Below, piece after piece: positions 44,392 to 52,944 of a stretch of 64,000 nt of DNA (position 1 is the stretch's first letter; each line of letters begins with the position of its first letter). Under the pieces are notes generated by a model. The model ran no database searches. It saw nothing but the letters and a program-made list of their open reading frames with translations, and had not been told where the DNA came from. The position numbers and the translations under genes are program-made. The stretch is from Falsirhodobacter halotolerans (GTDB taxonomy: Bacteria; Pseudomonadota; Alphaproteobacteria; Rhodobacterales; Rhodobacteraceae), in contig NZ_JALJAZ010000002.1 in NCBI RefSeq assembly GCF_022899245.1, positions 62,001-126,000 on the forward strand, given 5' to 3'.

Positions 44392-45803
44392 CCCGCCTGT
44401 CGGCACGGGCCCCCGCACCGCTCGGCTATGCTCCCGAAGATCACGGGGTGGGCATCGTGCATCTGGGCTTGGGCAATTTCGCCCGCGCCCATATTCTCGC
44501 CTATACCGACGAGGCGCTGGCGGCGGCGGGGGGCGACTGGCGGGTGACGGGCGTGTCGCTGCGCGGCACGGCGGTGGCCGACACGCTGGCCCCGCAGGAC
44601 GGACGCTATACCCTGCTCACCCGGGGGGCCGAGACGACGGGGCGGGTCATCGGGGCCTTGGCGGATGTGATCGCGGGGCCGGATGCGGGCGCGCGCGCCC
44701 TGGCGGCGATGGCCGCGCCGGGCTGCCGGATCGTCAGCATCACCGTCACCGAAAAGGGCTATGGCATCACCAGCGACGGCGCGCTGAACCGCGACCATCC
44801 GGCGGTGGCGGCGGATCTTGCGCATCCCGACGCGCCCCGGGGGGTGATCGGCCTGATCGTCGCCGCCCTGCGCCAGCGGCGGGCCGAAGGGTCGGGGCCG
44901 TTCACCGTGCTCAGCTGCGACAACCTTTCGCATAACGGGGCGAAGCTGCGCGCCGCCGTGCTGGACTTCGCGGCCCCCGATGCCGATCTGGCAGGCTGGA
45001 TCGCCGAACGAGTCACCTTCCCGTCCACCATGGTGGACCGGATCACCCCCGCATCGACCCCCGACACGATCGCGGCGGCGCGGGATCTGACGGGGTTCGA
45101 CGACGCGGCGGCAGTGGAGACGGAGCCCTTCCGCCAATGGGTGATCGAGGATGACTTCTGCGCCGGACGCCCCGCATGGGACCGCACGGATGTCCTGTTC
45201 GTGCCCGATGTCGCCCCGTATGAGCAGATGAAGCTGCGGATGCTGAACGGCGCGCATTCCATGATGGCCTATAGCGGGCAGCTGTCGGGAAAGACCTTCA
45301 CCCGCGACGTGATGGCCGATCCCGCCCATGCGGCGCTGGTGCGGCGCCATCTGGCCGCGGCGGCGGCGACGGTGCGGGGGCTGGACATTGATCTGGACGC
45401 TTATGCCGCGGCGTTGATGGACCGGTTCGCCAACCCCGCGATCGCCCATGCCACGGCGCAGATCGCCATGGACGGCACGCAGAAGATGCCGCCGCGCATC
45501 ACCGCCCCGGCGCTGGAGGCGCTGGCCGAAGGACGTGGCCTCCGGCCCTTCACCTTCGCCCTCGCCGCCTGGCTGGCCTATGTGATGCGGGCGGCGCAGG
45601 TGGACGACCCGATGGCGGCGCGGATGGCCGAGCTGCGGCGGCGGGCGACCACGGCGGCGGAGGTCATCGCCGGCATGGCCGCGCTCTGCCCCGACATCCT
45701 GCCCCCGGCCCTGACGACGGGCCCCGCGGGGCGGGACCTGTGCGATATCCTGGATCTGATCCTGCGGGACGGCATGGCGGCGGCCATGGCGCGCGAGGCC
45801 TGA
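44388..45803 (+). CDS. uxuB: Mannitol dehydrogenase family protein, fructuronate reductase UxuB
   Basis: A 471-residue polyol-type NAD-dependent dehydrogenase. The N-terminal Rossmann motif is GIVHLGLGNFARAH, followed by TVTEKGY, VLSCDNLSHNG, and the catalytic-domain segment KLRMLNGAHSMMAY. Next to uxuA the expected reaction is D-fructuronate to D-mannonate; mannitol or altronate oxidation is the alternative for this family. It is the last gene of the TRAP/hexonate operon, 171 bases before repA. Confidence 0.92.
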   Translation: MTRLSARAPAPLGYAPEDHGVGIVHLGLGNFARAHILAYTDEALAAAGGDWRVTGVSLRGTAVADTLAPQDGRYTLLTRGAETTGRVIGALADVIAGPDAGARALAAMAAPGCRIVSITVTEKGYGITSDGALNRDHPAVAADLAHPDAPRGVIGLIVAALRQRRAEGSGPFTVLSCDNLSHNGAKLRAAVLDFAAPDADLAGWIAERVTFPSTMVDRITPASTPDTIAAARDLTGFDDAAAVETEPFRQWVIEDDFCAGRPAWDRTDVLFVPDVAPYEQMKLRMLNGAHSMMAYSGQLSGKTFTRDVMADPAHAALVRRHLAAAAATVRGLDIDLDAYAAALMDRFANPAIAHATAQIAMDGTQKMPPRITAPALEALAEGRGLRPFTFALAAWLAYVMRAAQVDDPMAARMAELRRRATTAAEVIAGMAALCPDILPPALTTGPAGRDLCDILDLILRDGMAAAMAREA

Positions 45804-45906
45804 ACGCGCCCCTTGCGGGCCGATTTTCGGCCTGCGAGGGGGAAAACGCGGCCACCGGGACACGGTTGCGTGAAAAATGGCTTGCCCGAATCCGGAAACT
45901 CGTCCA

Positions 45907-45948
45907 CTGAATTACGCAACAAGTCAGATATAACGAGTCGAAGCGTAA
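45907..45948 (+). promoter_or_regulatory. Probable repABC promoter with inverted repeat
   Basis: CTGAAT (45907-45912) and TATAAC (45929-45934) are 16 bases apart. TTACGC (45912-45917) and GCGTAA (45943-45948) form an inverted repeat bracketing the -10, a plausible RepA/RepB autoregulation site. The repA ATG is at 45975. Confidence 0.5.
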
Positions 45949-45974
45949 CACACGCTAGACCGCGAGGGGCAGAA

Positions 45975-47162
45975 ATGACGCGGCAGGAACGGATCGACGT
46001 TCTGGTGGGAGAGCATGCACAGCGGCTCTCGGAACGGCTTCAGGCCCATCGGGAACAGCTTTTTCCCCCGAATGCCAGCAAGGAATTGCGAAAGTTCACC
46101 AGCGGCGAGGTGGCCGATCTCTTGGGGGTCAAGGACGCCTATCTGCGCAAGCTGCATCTGGACGGGCGCGGCCCCAGCCCGGAAACCCGGGCCGGCGGGC
46201 GGCGGTATTACAGCCTGCATGATGTGCAGGAATTGCGCCAAATGCTTGAAAAGGGGACGAAAACCCCCGGAACCTATCTTCCCGGCCGGCGCGAGGGCGA
46301 CCATCTTCAGGTCATCACCGTCATCAATTTCAAGGGGGGATCGGGCAAGACCACCACCGCTGCGCATCTGGCGCAGAAGCTGGCGCTGGACGGATACCGG
46401 GTTCTGGCGGTCGATCTGGACCCGCAGGCCAGTTTCTCCGCCCTGCACGGGTTTCAGCCCGAATTCGATCTGATCGACGGCGGCACGCTCTATGACGCGA
46501 TCCGCTATGACGACCCCGTTCCCCTGCGCGACGTGATTCGGCGCAGCTATTTCCCGGGGCTGGACATCATTCCCGGCAACCTCGACCTGATGGAGTTCGA
46601 GCACGAGACCCCGCGCGCGCTGGCCGAACGGTCGGCGCAGTTTTTCTTCACCCGCGTGGGCGACAAGCTGGCCGAGGTGCGGGACGATTACGACGTGGTC
46701 GTCATCGATTGCCCGCCGCAGCTGGGGTTCTTGACCATGTCCGCACTTTCGGCTGCCACGGCGGTTCTGGTGACTGTCCATCCGCAGATGCTGGATGTGA
46801 TGTCGATGTGCCAGTTCCTGCTGATGACCTCGAACCTTCTGGGGGTCGTGGCCGAGGCGGGGGGCGACATGAATTACGACTGGCTGCGCTATGTCGTCAC
46901 CCGCTACGAGCCGGGCGACGGGCCGCAGAACCAGATGGTCAGCTTCATGCGGTCGATGTTCGGCGATCATGTGCTGAACCACCCCGTATTGAAATCCACC
47001 GCGATTTCGGATGCGGGCATCACCAAGCAGACCCTGTATGAGGTCGAGCGCGGGCAGTTCACCCGCTCCACCTATGAACGCGCGATGGAAAGCCTGAACG
47101 CGGTCAATGGTGAGATCGGGACGCTGATCCAGCAGGCCTGGGGCCGGAAAGGAGCCGTGTGA
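45975..47162 (+). CDS. repA: Plasmid partition ATPase RepA (ParA family)
   Basis: A 395-residue ParA-type ATPase of a repABC replicon. An N-terminal MerR-like helix-turn-helix (about residues 40-90; GEVADLLGVKDAYLRKL) precedes the deviant Walker A KGGSGKTT from residue 120, Walker A' VDLDPQAS and Walker B VIDCPPQLG. It drives segregation with RepB and parS and usually represses the repABC promoter. The first ATG after GAGGGGC is at 45975, and the stop overlaps repB (TGATG). Confidence 0.96.
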   Translation: MTRQERIDVLVGEHAQRLSERLQAHREQLFPPNASKELRKFTSGEVADLLGVKDAYLRKLHLDGRGPSPETRAGGRRYYSLHDVQELRQMLEKGTKTPGTYLPGRREGDHLQVITVINFKGGSGKTTTAAHLAQKLALDGYRVLAVDLDPQASFSALHGFQPEFDLIDGGTLYDAIRYDDPVPLRDVIRRSYFPGLDIIPGNLDLMEFEHETPRALAERSAQFFFTRVGDKLAEVRDDYDVVVIDCPPQLGFLTMSALSAATAVLVTVHPQMLDVMSMCQFLLMTSNLLGVVAEAGGDMNYDWLRYVVTRYEPGDGPQNQMVSFMRSMFGDHVLNHPVLKSTAISDAGITKQTLYEVERGQFTRSTYERAMESLNAVNGEIGTLIQQAWGRKGAV

Positions 47163-48070
47163 TGGCGCGAAAGGATCTTTTGAAGGGCCTGATGACCCCT
47201 ACCCCGCAGGCGCCCGCGCCGCAGACGGCGCCCCGGGTGACGAAGGGGGCGATCGGCGCCGTCAGCCAATCCATCGCCGATCTGCGCAACCGTTCGGTGA
47301 TCGAGGTTCCGTCCGACATGATCGACCACGCCGGTCTTCGCGACCGTCTGGACGAGGATGCCGAGGGCATTGCCGCGCTGGCCGAATCCCTGCGGGAATA
47401 TGGCCAGCAGGTGCCCGTCCTTCTGCGCCATTCGCCCAACACCGAAGGTCGCTACGAGATCGTCTATGGCCGCCGCCGCGTGGCCGCCATGAAGCTTCTG
47501 GGTCAGCCGGTCAAGGCGATGATCCGCAACCTGAACGACCGCGATCTGGTAATCGCGCAGGGGCAGGAGAACACGGCGCGCAAGGACCTGTCCTTCATCG
47601 AAAAGGCGAACTTCGCGCGCCACATGCGCGACGGAGGGTTCGAGCGGAAGGTCATCTGCGATGCGCTTCAGATCGACAAGACTTTGATTTCCCGCATGTT
47701 ATCCATTGCCGAGGCCATCCCCCCTGCCCTGCTGGCGGCGATTGGCGCGGCCCCCGGCATCGGTCGGGACCGGTGGAAGACCCTTGCCGACCGGCTTCCC
47801 GGCAAGGATCCCGCGTCACTTGTGGACGCCGCCCAGGGTGAGACGTCCGACCTGCGGTTCGAGGCGGTGCTGGCCGCCACCAACACCCGCGCCCAGCCGG
47901 TGGAGCGCCCTGCCCTTCTGGGCGCGCATGGCCCCTTGGGTGAGGTGTCGCGCAAGGCGAAGGTGACCACGCTTCAATTTTCCCGCGAGGCTGCGGCCGG
48001 TTTCGACGACTGGCTGATCGCGAATCTGGACGAAATTCACCGCGACTGGCTTGCCCGTCGCGAGGAATGA
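47162..48070 (+). CDS. repB: Plasmid partition protein RepB (ParB family)
   Basis: A 302-residue ParB-type centromere-binding protein. The ParB/Spo0J N-terminal domain (about residues 60-155) includes ESLREYGQQVPVLLR, YEIVYGRRRVAA and GQENTARKDLSFIEKA, and a helix-turn-helix (CDALQIDKTLISRML) follows. It should bind the two 16-bp palindromes at 48181 and 49341. AAGGAG lies before ATG 47162, which overlaps the repA stop. Confidence 0.96.
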   Translation: MARKDLLKGLMTPTPQAPAPQTAPRVTKGAIGAVSQSIADLRNRSVIEVPSDMIDHAGLRDRLDEDAEGIAALAESLREYGQQVPVLLRHSPNTEGRYEIVYGRRRVAAMKLLGQPVKAMIRNLNDRDLVIAQGQENTARKDLSFIEKANFARHMRDGGFERKVICDALQIDKTLISRMLSIAEAIPPALLAAIGAAPGIGRDRWKTLADRLPGKDPASLVDAAQGETSDLRFEAVLAATNTRAQPVERPALLGAHGPLGEVSRKAKVTTLQFSREAAAGFDDWLIANLDEIHRDWLARREE

Positions 48071-48108
48071 CCGAAACAACACAGGAGGCACGACAAGGGA
48101 CCGCAAAG

Positions 48109-48142
48109 AAAAAGCCCCCCAGGACATGACATCCCAAGAGGC
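48109..48142 (-). terminator. Intrinsic terminator of the ctRNA
   Basis: In minus-strand RNA bases 48142-48132 pair with 48124-48114 (11 pairs, four of them G-U) around a 7-base loop, followed by five U (48113-48109). Confidence 0.7.
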
Positions 48143-48160
48143 CGTTTCGTCGATCTAAGC
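48109..48160 (-). ncRNA. Counter-transcribed RNA (ctRNA, incompatibility RNA) between repB and repC
   Basis: repABC replicons carry a small antisense RNA here that limits RepC synthesis. On the minus strand TTGACA (48195-48190) is 17 bases from TTACGT (48172-48167), and a hairpin followed by five U ends near 48109, giving about 52 nt. The terminator stem contains several G-U pairs that become A-C mismatches in the opposite RNA, so it is stable only in the antisense transcript. The -10 is weak. Confidence 0.7.
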
Positions 48161-48180
48161 ACTCGCACGTAACGCCAAAA

Positions 48181-48196
48181 GTTGACAGCTGTCAAC
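48181..48196. other. parS partition site, copy 1
   Basis: GTTGACAGCTGTCAAC is a perfect 16-bp palindrome that fits the repABC centromere pattern GTT-N4-GC-N4-AAC. It sits between repB and repC, and its right half contains the TTGACA -35 box of the predicted ctRNA promoter. An identical copy is at 49341-49356. Confidence 0.8.
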
Positions 48197-48241
48197 ACCC
48201 GTCTGTCCGACGGACCGATATTTGCATCCTCGTGACAGCAT

Positions 48242-49345
48242 ATGACGCATATTTCCATGACGCCTTTCGGGCGGCGGGCGACGGCTGACCTGTCGGCACA
48301 CCGCGCGCTGGCGGAAGCCCCCTGCCCTGCTGCCGACATCGACAAATGGGCCGTACTGCGCGACCTGACGACCGCGCGCGCGGCGTTCAAGGTCAGCGAT
48401 CGCGATCTGACGGTGCTGCAGGCGCTTTTGTCGTTTCATCCGCCGCAGATGCTGCAGGCCGACGGGCCGACCATCGTTTTTCCGTCGAACGCGCGACTGG
48501 CGGAACGGCTGCACGGGATGCCGGAAAGCACCCTGCGGCGTCACATCGCGACCTTGGTCCAGGCGGGACTGATCCTGCGCCATGACAGCCCGAACGGCAA
48601 ACGCTTTGCCCGGCGCAATGAACAGGGCGCAATCTCCCGCGCGTTCGGATTTGACATGCGCCCGTTGCTTGTGCGCGCAGCCGAGATCGCTGAGGCGGCC
48701 GAACAGGCGCGGGAGGACGCGCGGGAGCTCCACGCCTTGCGTGAGACGGTGATCCTGCATCTGCGGGACATTGTGGCCCTGGCCGGTCCCTTGGCCGATG
48801 TCATGGACATTCACCGCGCCTTGCGTCGGAAGCTGACGGTTCAGACGGCACGCGACTTGGCGCAGCGCAGTTTGGCGATGGTAACGATGGTCCGTGAGAG
48901 CCATTCTGTAGCAGAGATTTCGGGCGGCTATGACAGCCAAAATGAGCGGCACATACAGGATTCAAACAAACCCCTATCTGAATCTGAACCTTACCATGAA
49001 CAGCTCCAGGACGCGGGCCCTGTCCTGCACGACCTGCTGTCGGCCTGCCCATCAAGCGCGGATTACGCACAGGAACCGATTAGAGAATGGCGTCAGGCGA
49101 TCACAACGGCGCAGGTGGTGTGCCCCATGATGGGGATAACGCCAGATGTCTGGCACGCGGCCCGCACCAGTATGGGGGCAGCGCAGGCAGCGGCGGCGGT
49201 GTTCTGCATTCTGGAGCGGTTCGAGGTGATCCGTCAGCCAGGCGCCTATCTTCGGCGGCTGTCACAAAAGGCGGCAGAGGGGACGTTCAGCGTTGATCGG
49301 ATGATAAGAAGCTTGTTGAGCGGCCAGAGGATCGTGCCGAGTTGA
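48242..49345 (+). CDS. repC: Replication initiator RepC
   Basis: A 367-residue initiator restricted to alphaproteobacterial repABC plasmids. The N-terminal winged-helix region (about residues 35-130) contains ALLSFHPP, VFPSNARLAERLHGMPESTLRRH and GLILRHDSPNGKRFARR, all diagnostic. The C-terminal domain is around 265-355. It acts at an origin inside its own gene. Translation is expected to be limited by the ctRNA upstream. The stop TGA lies within the second parS copy. Confidence 0.95.
   Translation: MTHISMTPFGRRATADLSAHRALAEAPCPAADIDKWAVLRDLTTARAAFKVSDRDLTVLQALLSFHPPQMLQADGPTIVFPSNARLAERLHGMPESTLRRHIATLVQAGLILRHDSPNGKRFARRNEQGAISRAFGFDMRPLLVRAAEIAEAAEQAREDARELHALRETVILHLRDIVALAGPLADVMDIHRALRRKLTVQTARDLAQRSLAMVTMVRESHSVAEISGGYDSQNERHIQDSNKPLSESEPYHEQLQDAGPVLHDLLSACPSSADYAQEPIREWRQAITTAQVVCPMMGITPDVWHAARTSMGAAQAAAAVFCILERFEVIRQPGAYLRRLSQKAAEGTFSVDRMIRSLLSGQRIVPS
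48902..49011. other. Probable replication origin (oriV) inside repC
   Basis: The middle of repC is markedly richer in A and T than anything nearby, and it encodes a poorly conserved linker with many Ser, Asn, Glu and Gln. In studied repABC plasmids the origin lies in an A+T-rich part of repC. Placement here is by composition only. Confidence 0.5.
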
Positions 49346-49356
49346 CAGCTGTCAAC
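49341..49356. other. parS partition site, copy 2
   Basis: Second exact copy of GTTGACAGCTGTCAAC. Its first five bases include the repC stop codon (49343-49345). The two copies flank repC and are 1160 bp apart. Confidence 0.8.
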
Positions 49357-49453
49357 TTTGATTCGGACTTTGTCTGTATCGGGAGACGCACCGCGAGATC
49401 ATCAAGGCGTTCAGCAAGCCACCAAGGATCACGGCGATATATCCGCTTTTGCC

Positions 49454-50521
49454 CTATTTTCGCGTGGCATCCCGGGACAGAAAACGTGCCAGGGTCGGCG
49501 CGGTCATGACCACGAACAGGAAACGCGCGACCTGCATCGTCATGACGAAGGCGACATCGACGGGAACGGATGCCGAAGCGGCAATGATCGCCACCGTGTC
49601 GGCCCCACCGGGGCTGGTGGCCAGAAGCGCCGTCAGAAGATCGACGCCCGTCACCACATGCAGCCCCACACCGAAGGCTGCGCACATCGCGATCAGCGCC
49701 GTGATGGAGGCCAGAACCGCCGGAAGTGCCCGCGCCGCATGACGCACCACATCGCGCGTGAACCGCATCCCCACGCTGCAACCGATGACGGCGAAGGCGG
49801 CCGCCAGAAGAACCGGATGCAAGGTGATCGGCAGTCCGGTGGCCTTGAACAGGATCCCCGCGAACAGCGCGCCCAGAAGCCCGCCGCCGGGCAAACGCAG
49901 CCGTGGGGCCACCATGGCCGCCAGCACGCCCACCACCGTTGTCGGCGCGGCAAAACCCCAATCCGTCGGCGGAAACCAGATCAGCGCCGCGTCCTGGGCC
50001 GCAGCAGGGGCGAAGGCACGGGCCAGAAGCGTGGCCACAAGCGCGCAACAGGCCACCCGCAGATACTGCATGAACGCAACCAGTCGCATGTCGGCCCCAT
50101 ACCCCCCGGACATCAGGACCATGGCCGTTGCGGCGCCGGGGGACGACCCCCAGATCGCCGTCGTGCCCGGAAACAGCTTGGCGCGGGTCACCAGATAGCC
50201 GAGCGAGGCGGCCGCAAAGGTGACGAAGACCGTGCCCGACGCGATGGTCGGCCAATGCACCTCGATCTGGGTCAGGAAATCGGCCGGAATACTGGCCGCC
50301 ATCATCATTCCGACCATGCCCTGTGCGGCGGTGAATAGACGGCGGGGAATGTGCACCACCGTGTTCGTGAGGCCTGAGACGATGGCCGCGAGCATCGGCC
50401 CAAGAAGGAGCGCGGCCGGGAAATGCAGCACTTCGAACACAACGACCAGAGCCAGCGAAAGCCCGCCGAGCCGCATCCACCGCAGGATCAGGTTGCGGCG
50501 CGCGGGGGAGGGGGATGTCAT
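49454..50521 (-). CDS. AbrB family membrane protein (PF05145 type)
   Basis: A 355-residue membrane protein with two repeats of about five helices, each carrying Gly/Pro-rich loops (LLGPMLAAIVSG.T in the first, SPGGADTVAIIAASASV in the second). This is the AbrB/ammonia-monooxygenase-like family of putative transporters, unrelated to the AbrB DNA-binding protein. Its start overlaps the kinase-fusion stop (ATGA). It forms an operon with the two-component system and probably transports the same or a related carboxylate. Confidence 0.85.
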   Translation of the reverse strand: MTSPSPARRNLILRWMRLGGLSLALVVVFEVLHFPAALLLGPMLAAIVSGLTNTVVHIPRRLFTAAQGMVGMMMAASIPADFLTQIEVHWPTIASGTVFVTFAAASLGYLVTRAKLFPGTTAIWGSSPGAATAMVLMSGGYGADMRLVAFMQYLRVACCALVATLLARAFAPAAAQDAALIWFPPTDWGFAAPTTVVGVLAAMVAPRLRLPGGGLLGALFAGILFKATGLPITLHPVLLAAAFAVIGCSVGMRFTRDVVRHAARALPAVLASITALIAMCAAFGVGLHVVTGVDLLTALLATSPGGADTVAIIAASASVPVDVAFVMTMQVARFLFVVMTAPTLARFLSRDATRK

Positions 50522-52944
50522 GGTCGTGTCCTGTCGATGGGAAGGGTGTTGGAATGGGGCAGGGGGGGGATGCGCAGCGCGCTTTCCCAATTGGCGATGA
50601 AGCGGCGTTGCTTCACCGCGTCAAGATAGGTCAGCAATTGTGGCCCAAGGCGAATGGGCAGGATGGTGCCCGCATGTTCGCGGATCAGGCGCATGGAGGG
50701 GGTCTGCAGGCTGAGAAGCGGCAGGATCGGCAGCAACTGCCCCTCCTCGGCGATGTCCGTCTGGCCGGGATGCGAGATCAGGAAGGCCACGAACCGCGCC
50801 GCCGCCGCCGCATCCTCGGCAAAGGTCGTCACGAAGGCGGTGCGCATCATGACCAGATTGTAATCGCGAAACAGGTGGATGCCCACATTCGGATCGTCGA
50901 TCGCAAGGGCGTAGGAGCCGATGAGGTTCAACGCCATCGTCAGCTCCCCCCCGGCCACGCGGGCGGTCATGTCGCGGGTCGTGGGGAACACCCGCACCTC
51001 GGCGTGGCCCAGGGCTTCCTCCAGCTGTGCCACGCCCTGACCCAGTTCCGCGTCCTGTGTCGCGAACAGATACCCGATGCCCGCGGCGCGAATGTCGTAA
51101 ATGCCGATGCGGCCGCGCAGAAGGTGATCGCGATTGCGGATGAAGGCGATCAGCCCTTCATGCGTGTCGGGCAGTTCGCTTTCCGCGATGATGCGCCGGT
51201 CATAGATCAACACGGCGGGTTCCAGGGTGAAGGCGAACAGTTCGTCGCGCCAGACGGCACGGGCGGGCAGGCCGCGCGCCTCGATCAGGTCCAGCGGGCG
51301 GGCGAGGCCGCGATTGACCAGATCCACCTGCAGATCCATGGCCGAACTGATGATGACGTCCGCCCGCAGCGTTCCGTCCAGCGCCTGTTGATAAAGCGGC
51401 ACCGTCTGCCGGTCGGAATAGACGATCTGGATGTCGGGGTTGCGCGCCTCGAACGCGGCGATGAGGCCGGTCATCGCCGCCTCGTCCGTGGCGGACGCGA
51501 CGCGCACCACCGCCGCCATTGCCGGATCGGTGGGCCAAAGCAGGGCCGCCAGAAGCGCGATGCGAGCGAATGTCATGATCACCTTCAATCCTCCGCGTGC
51601 CGAGGTGGTCAGGCGCAACCCCGCGTGATGCGCCTGCGCCACGGCCTGCACGATGGCCAGACCCAGACCCGACCCGGCGGTGGCGGGGCTGAGCGAGGTG
51701 AACCGTTCCAGCGCGCGGGCACGGTCGGGTTCGGGAATGCCGGGGCCCGCATCCGAGACGGAGACGAAGATGCGGTCCGGCCCGTCGGCCCGCAGGTCGA
51801 TGTCGATCACGTTGTCGGCGGGGCCGTGGCGCAACGCGTTCTCGATCAGGTTGCGGAACGCCTCGCGCAGCGCGACCTCGTCCCCCAGAACACGGTCGCC
51901 GCCGGGGGCGAAATCGTCGACGTCGAAGGTGAAGGTCACATCGCGCGTCCGCGTGTCGCGGATCAGTTCCGCCATCAGCGCGCGCAGCAGCGGCGTCAGG
52001 GCCACGGGGTGCAACCCGTCGCGGTCCGACCGGTGCACAACCATGGCGTGTGACAAAAGCTGGTTGGTCAGGCGAATGGTGCGTTCGCCCTGCCGTTCGG
52101 CGCGTTTCAGGCGGTGGCGCAACTCGGCCTCCGTCTGCGCATCGGCGGCCAGCGTCAGGTGCCCCTGAAGCGCCGAAAGCGAGGTGCGGGTCTGGTGCGC
52201 CACATCGGCGATGAACCCTTCGGTCAGGGTGCGGTTGGCGCGCAGGCGCTGGATGAAGCCGTTGATGGCGTCGAACAGCCGCTCGATCTCCACCGGCGGG
52301 CGGTGGCGCAGCTCGTCCAGATTGCGCGGATCGCGGGCCAGAATGTCCGCCTCGATCCGCGACAGGGGGTGCAGCGCCTGCCGGATCGCCAGCCAGACGA
52401 AGCCCAGACCGATGACCGTGACGAAGGCCAGACCCGCCATGGCCGACACGAACAGCAGATATTGGTGGGCGGAGCGCGCCTCCACCGTCTGGCCGATCTG
52501 CACCTCCACCCATGTGCGGCCGGAGGGCGTGTCGATCATGCGCCCCTGGATGACGAAGCGCATGGGCGCACCGTTCCAGATGGCGTCGAAGAAGGTGGGC
52601 CGTTCCTCGGGCACAAAGCCGGGGGGCAGGGGCAGGCCGGAGGCGCCCGTGACCACGCCGCGCCCCGGAACAAACACGGAATATACGACGCGGGCATCGG
52701 GGACGATGGCCAGCATCTCCATCGCGCTGGCGGGCAGATCGACGGTGGCGCCGTCGCGGGCGGGCAGGGTGCGTTCCACGATGGCCCGCGCGGCCCCGCC
52801 CAGAACCAGATCATAGGTCTCGTTCGCGGCGCTGCGGGTATAGCTCCACAGCAGGACGGAGATGATCAGCAATAGCGCGGCGAAGCCCAGGGTCATCAAC
52901 CCCAGCATCCGCACGCGGAGCGAGCGCCTAATCCTCGGTGACAT
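50518..52944 (-). CDS. Histidine kinase fused to a periplasmic solute-binding protein
   Basis: An 808-residue membrane sensor. Residues 1-190 hold two membrane helices around a periplasmic TctE-type domain, then a HAMP linker, a phosphoacceptor helix with His250 (DVAHQTRTSL), N-box NLIENALRHG (365-374), G1 DAGPGIP and G2 GSGLGLAIV. Where a TctE-like kinase should stop (GGLKV, to 455) the frame runs on through an internal Met457, a hydrophobic signal-like helix (about 458-477) and a 330-residue extracellular binding protein of the AfuA/PgtC type. Kinase and binding protein are normally separate genes. The internal ATG at 51576 has an AAGG 5 bases before it, so a free binding protein may also be made. 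Exact start (52944 or 52959) is uncertain. Confidence 0.87.
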   Translation of the reverse strand: MSPRIRRSLRVRMLGLMTLGFAALLLIISVLLWSYTRSAANETYDLVLGGAARAIVERTLPARDGATVDLPASAMEMLAIVPDARVVYSVFVPGRGVVTGASGLPLPPGFVPEERPTFFDAIWNGAPMRFVIQGRMIDTPSGRTWVEVQIGQTVEARSAHQYLLFVSAMAGLAFVTVIGLGFVWLAIRQALHPLSRIEADILARDPRNLDELRHRPPVEIERLFDAINGFIQRLRANRTLTEGFIADVAHQTRTSLSALQGHLTLAADAQTEAELRHRLKRAERQGERTIRLTNQLLSHAMVVHRSDRDGLHPVALTPLLRALMAELIRDTRTRDVTFTFDVDDFAPGGDRVLGDEVALREAFRNLIENALRHGPADNVIDIDLRADGPDRIFVSVSDAGPGIPEPDRARALERFTSLSPATAGSGLGLAIVQAVAQAHHAGLRLTTSARGGLKVIMTFARIALLAALLWPTDPAMAAVVRVASATDEAAMTGLIAAFEARNPDIQIVYSDRQTVPLYQQALDGTLRADVIISSAMDLQVDLVNRGLARPLDLIEARGLPARAVWRDELFAFTLEPAVLIYDRRIIAESELPDTHEGLIAFIRNRDHLLRGRIGIYDIRAAGIGYLFATQDAELGQGVAQLEEALGHAEVRVFPTTRDMTARVAGGELTMALNLIGSYALAIDDPNVGIHLFRDYNLVMMRTAFVTTFAEDAAAAARFVAFLISHPGQTDIAEEGQLLPILPLLSLQTPSMRLIREHAGTILPIRLGPQLLTYLDAVKQRRFIANWESALRIPPLPHSNTLPIDRTRP

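Noticed and set aside
49346-49453. Possible remnant of a coding region between repC and the AbrB-family gene
   Set aside because: Short plus-strand translation without any recognisable domain; apart from the parS copy nothing can be supported there.
50518-52944. Reading the kinase and binding protein as two genes with a sequencing frameshift
   Set aside because: The kinase consensus continues in the same frame up to GGLKV, only one codon before the Met of the binding protein, so no frame change is needed. A lost stop codon remains possible and is stated in the finding.
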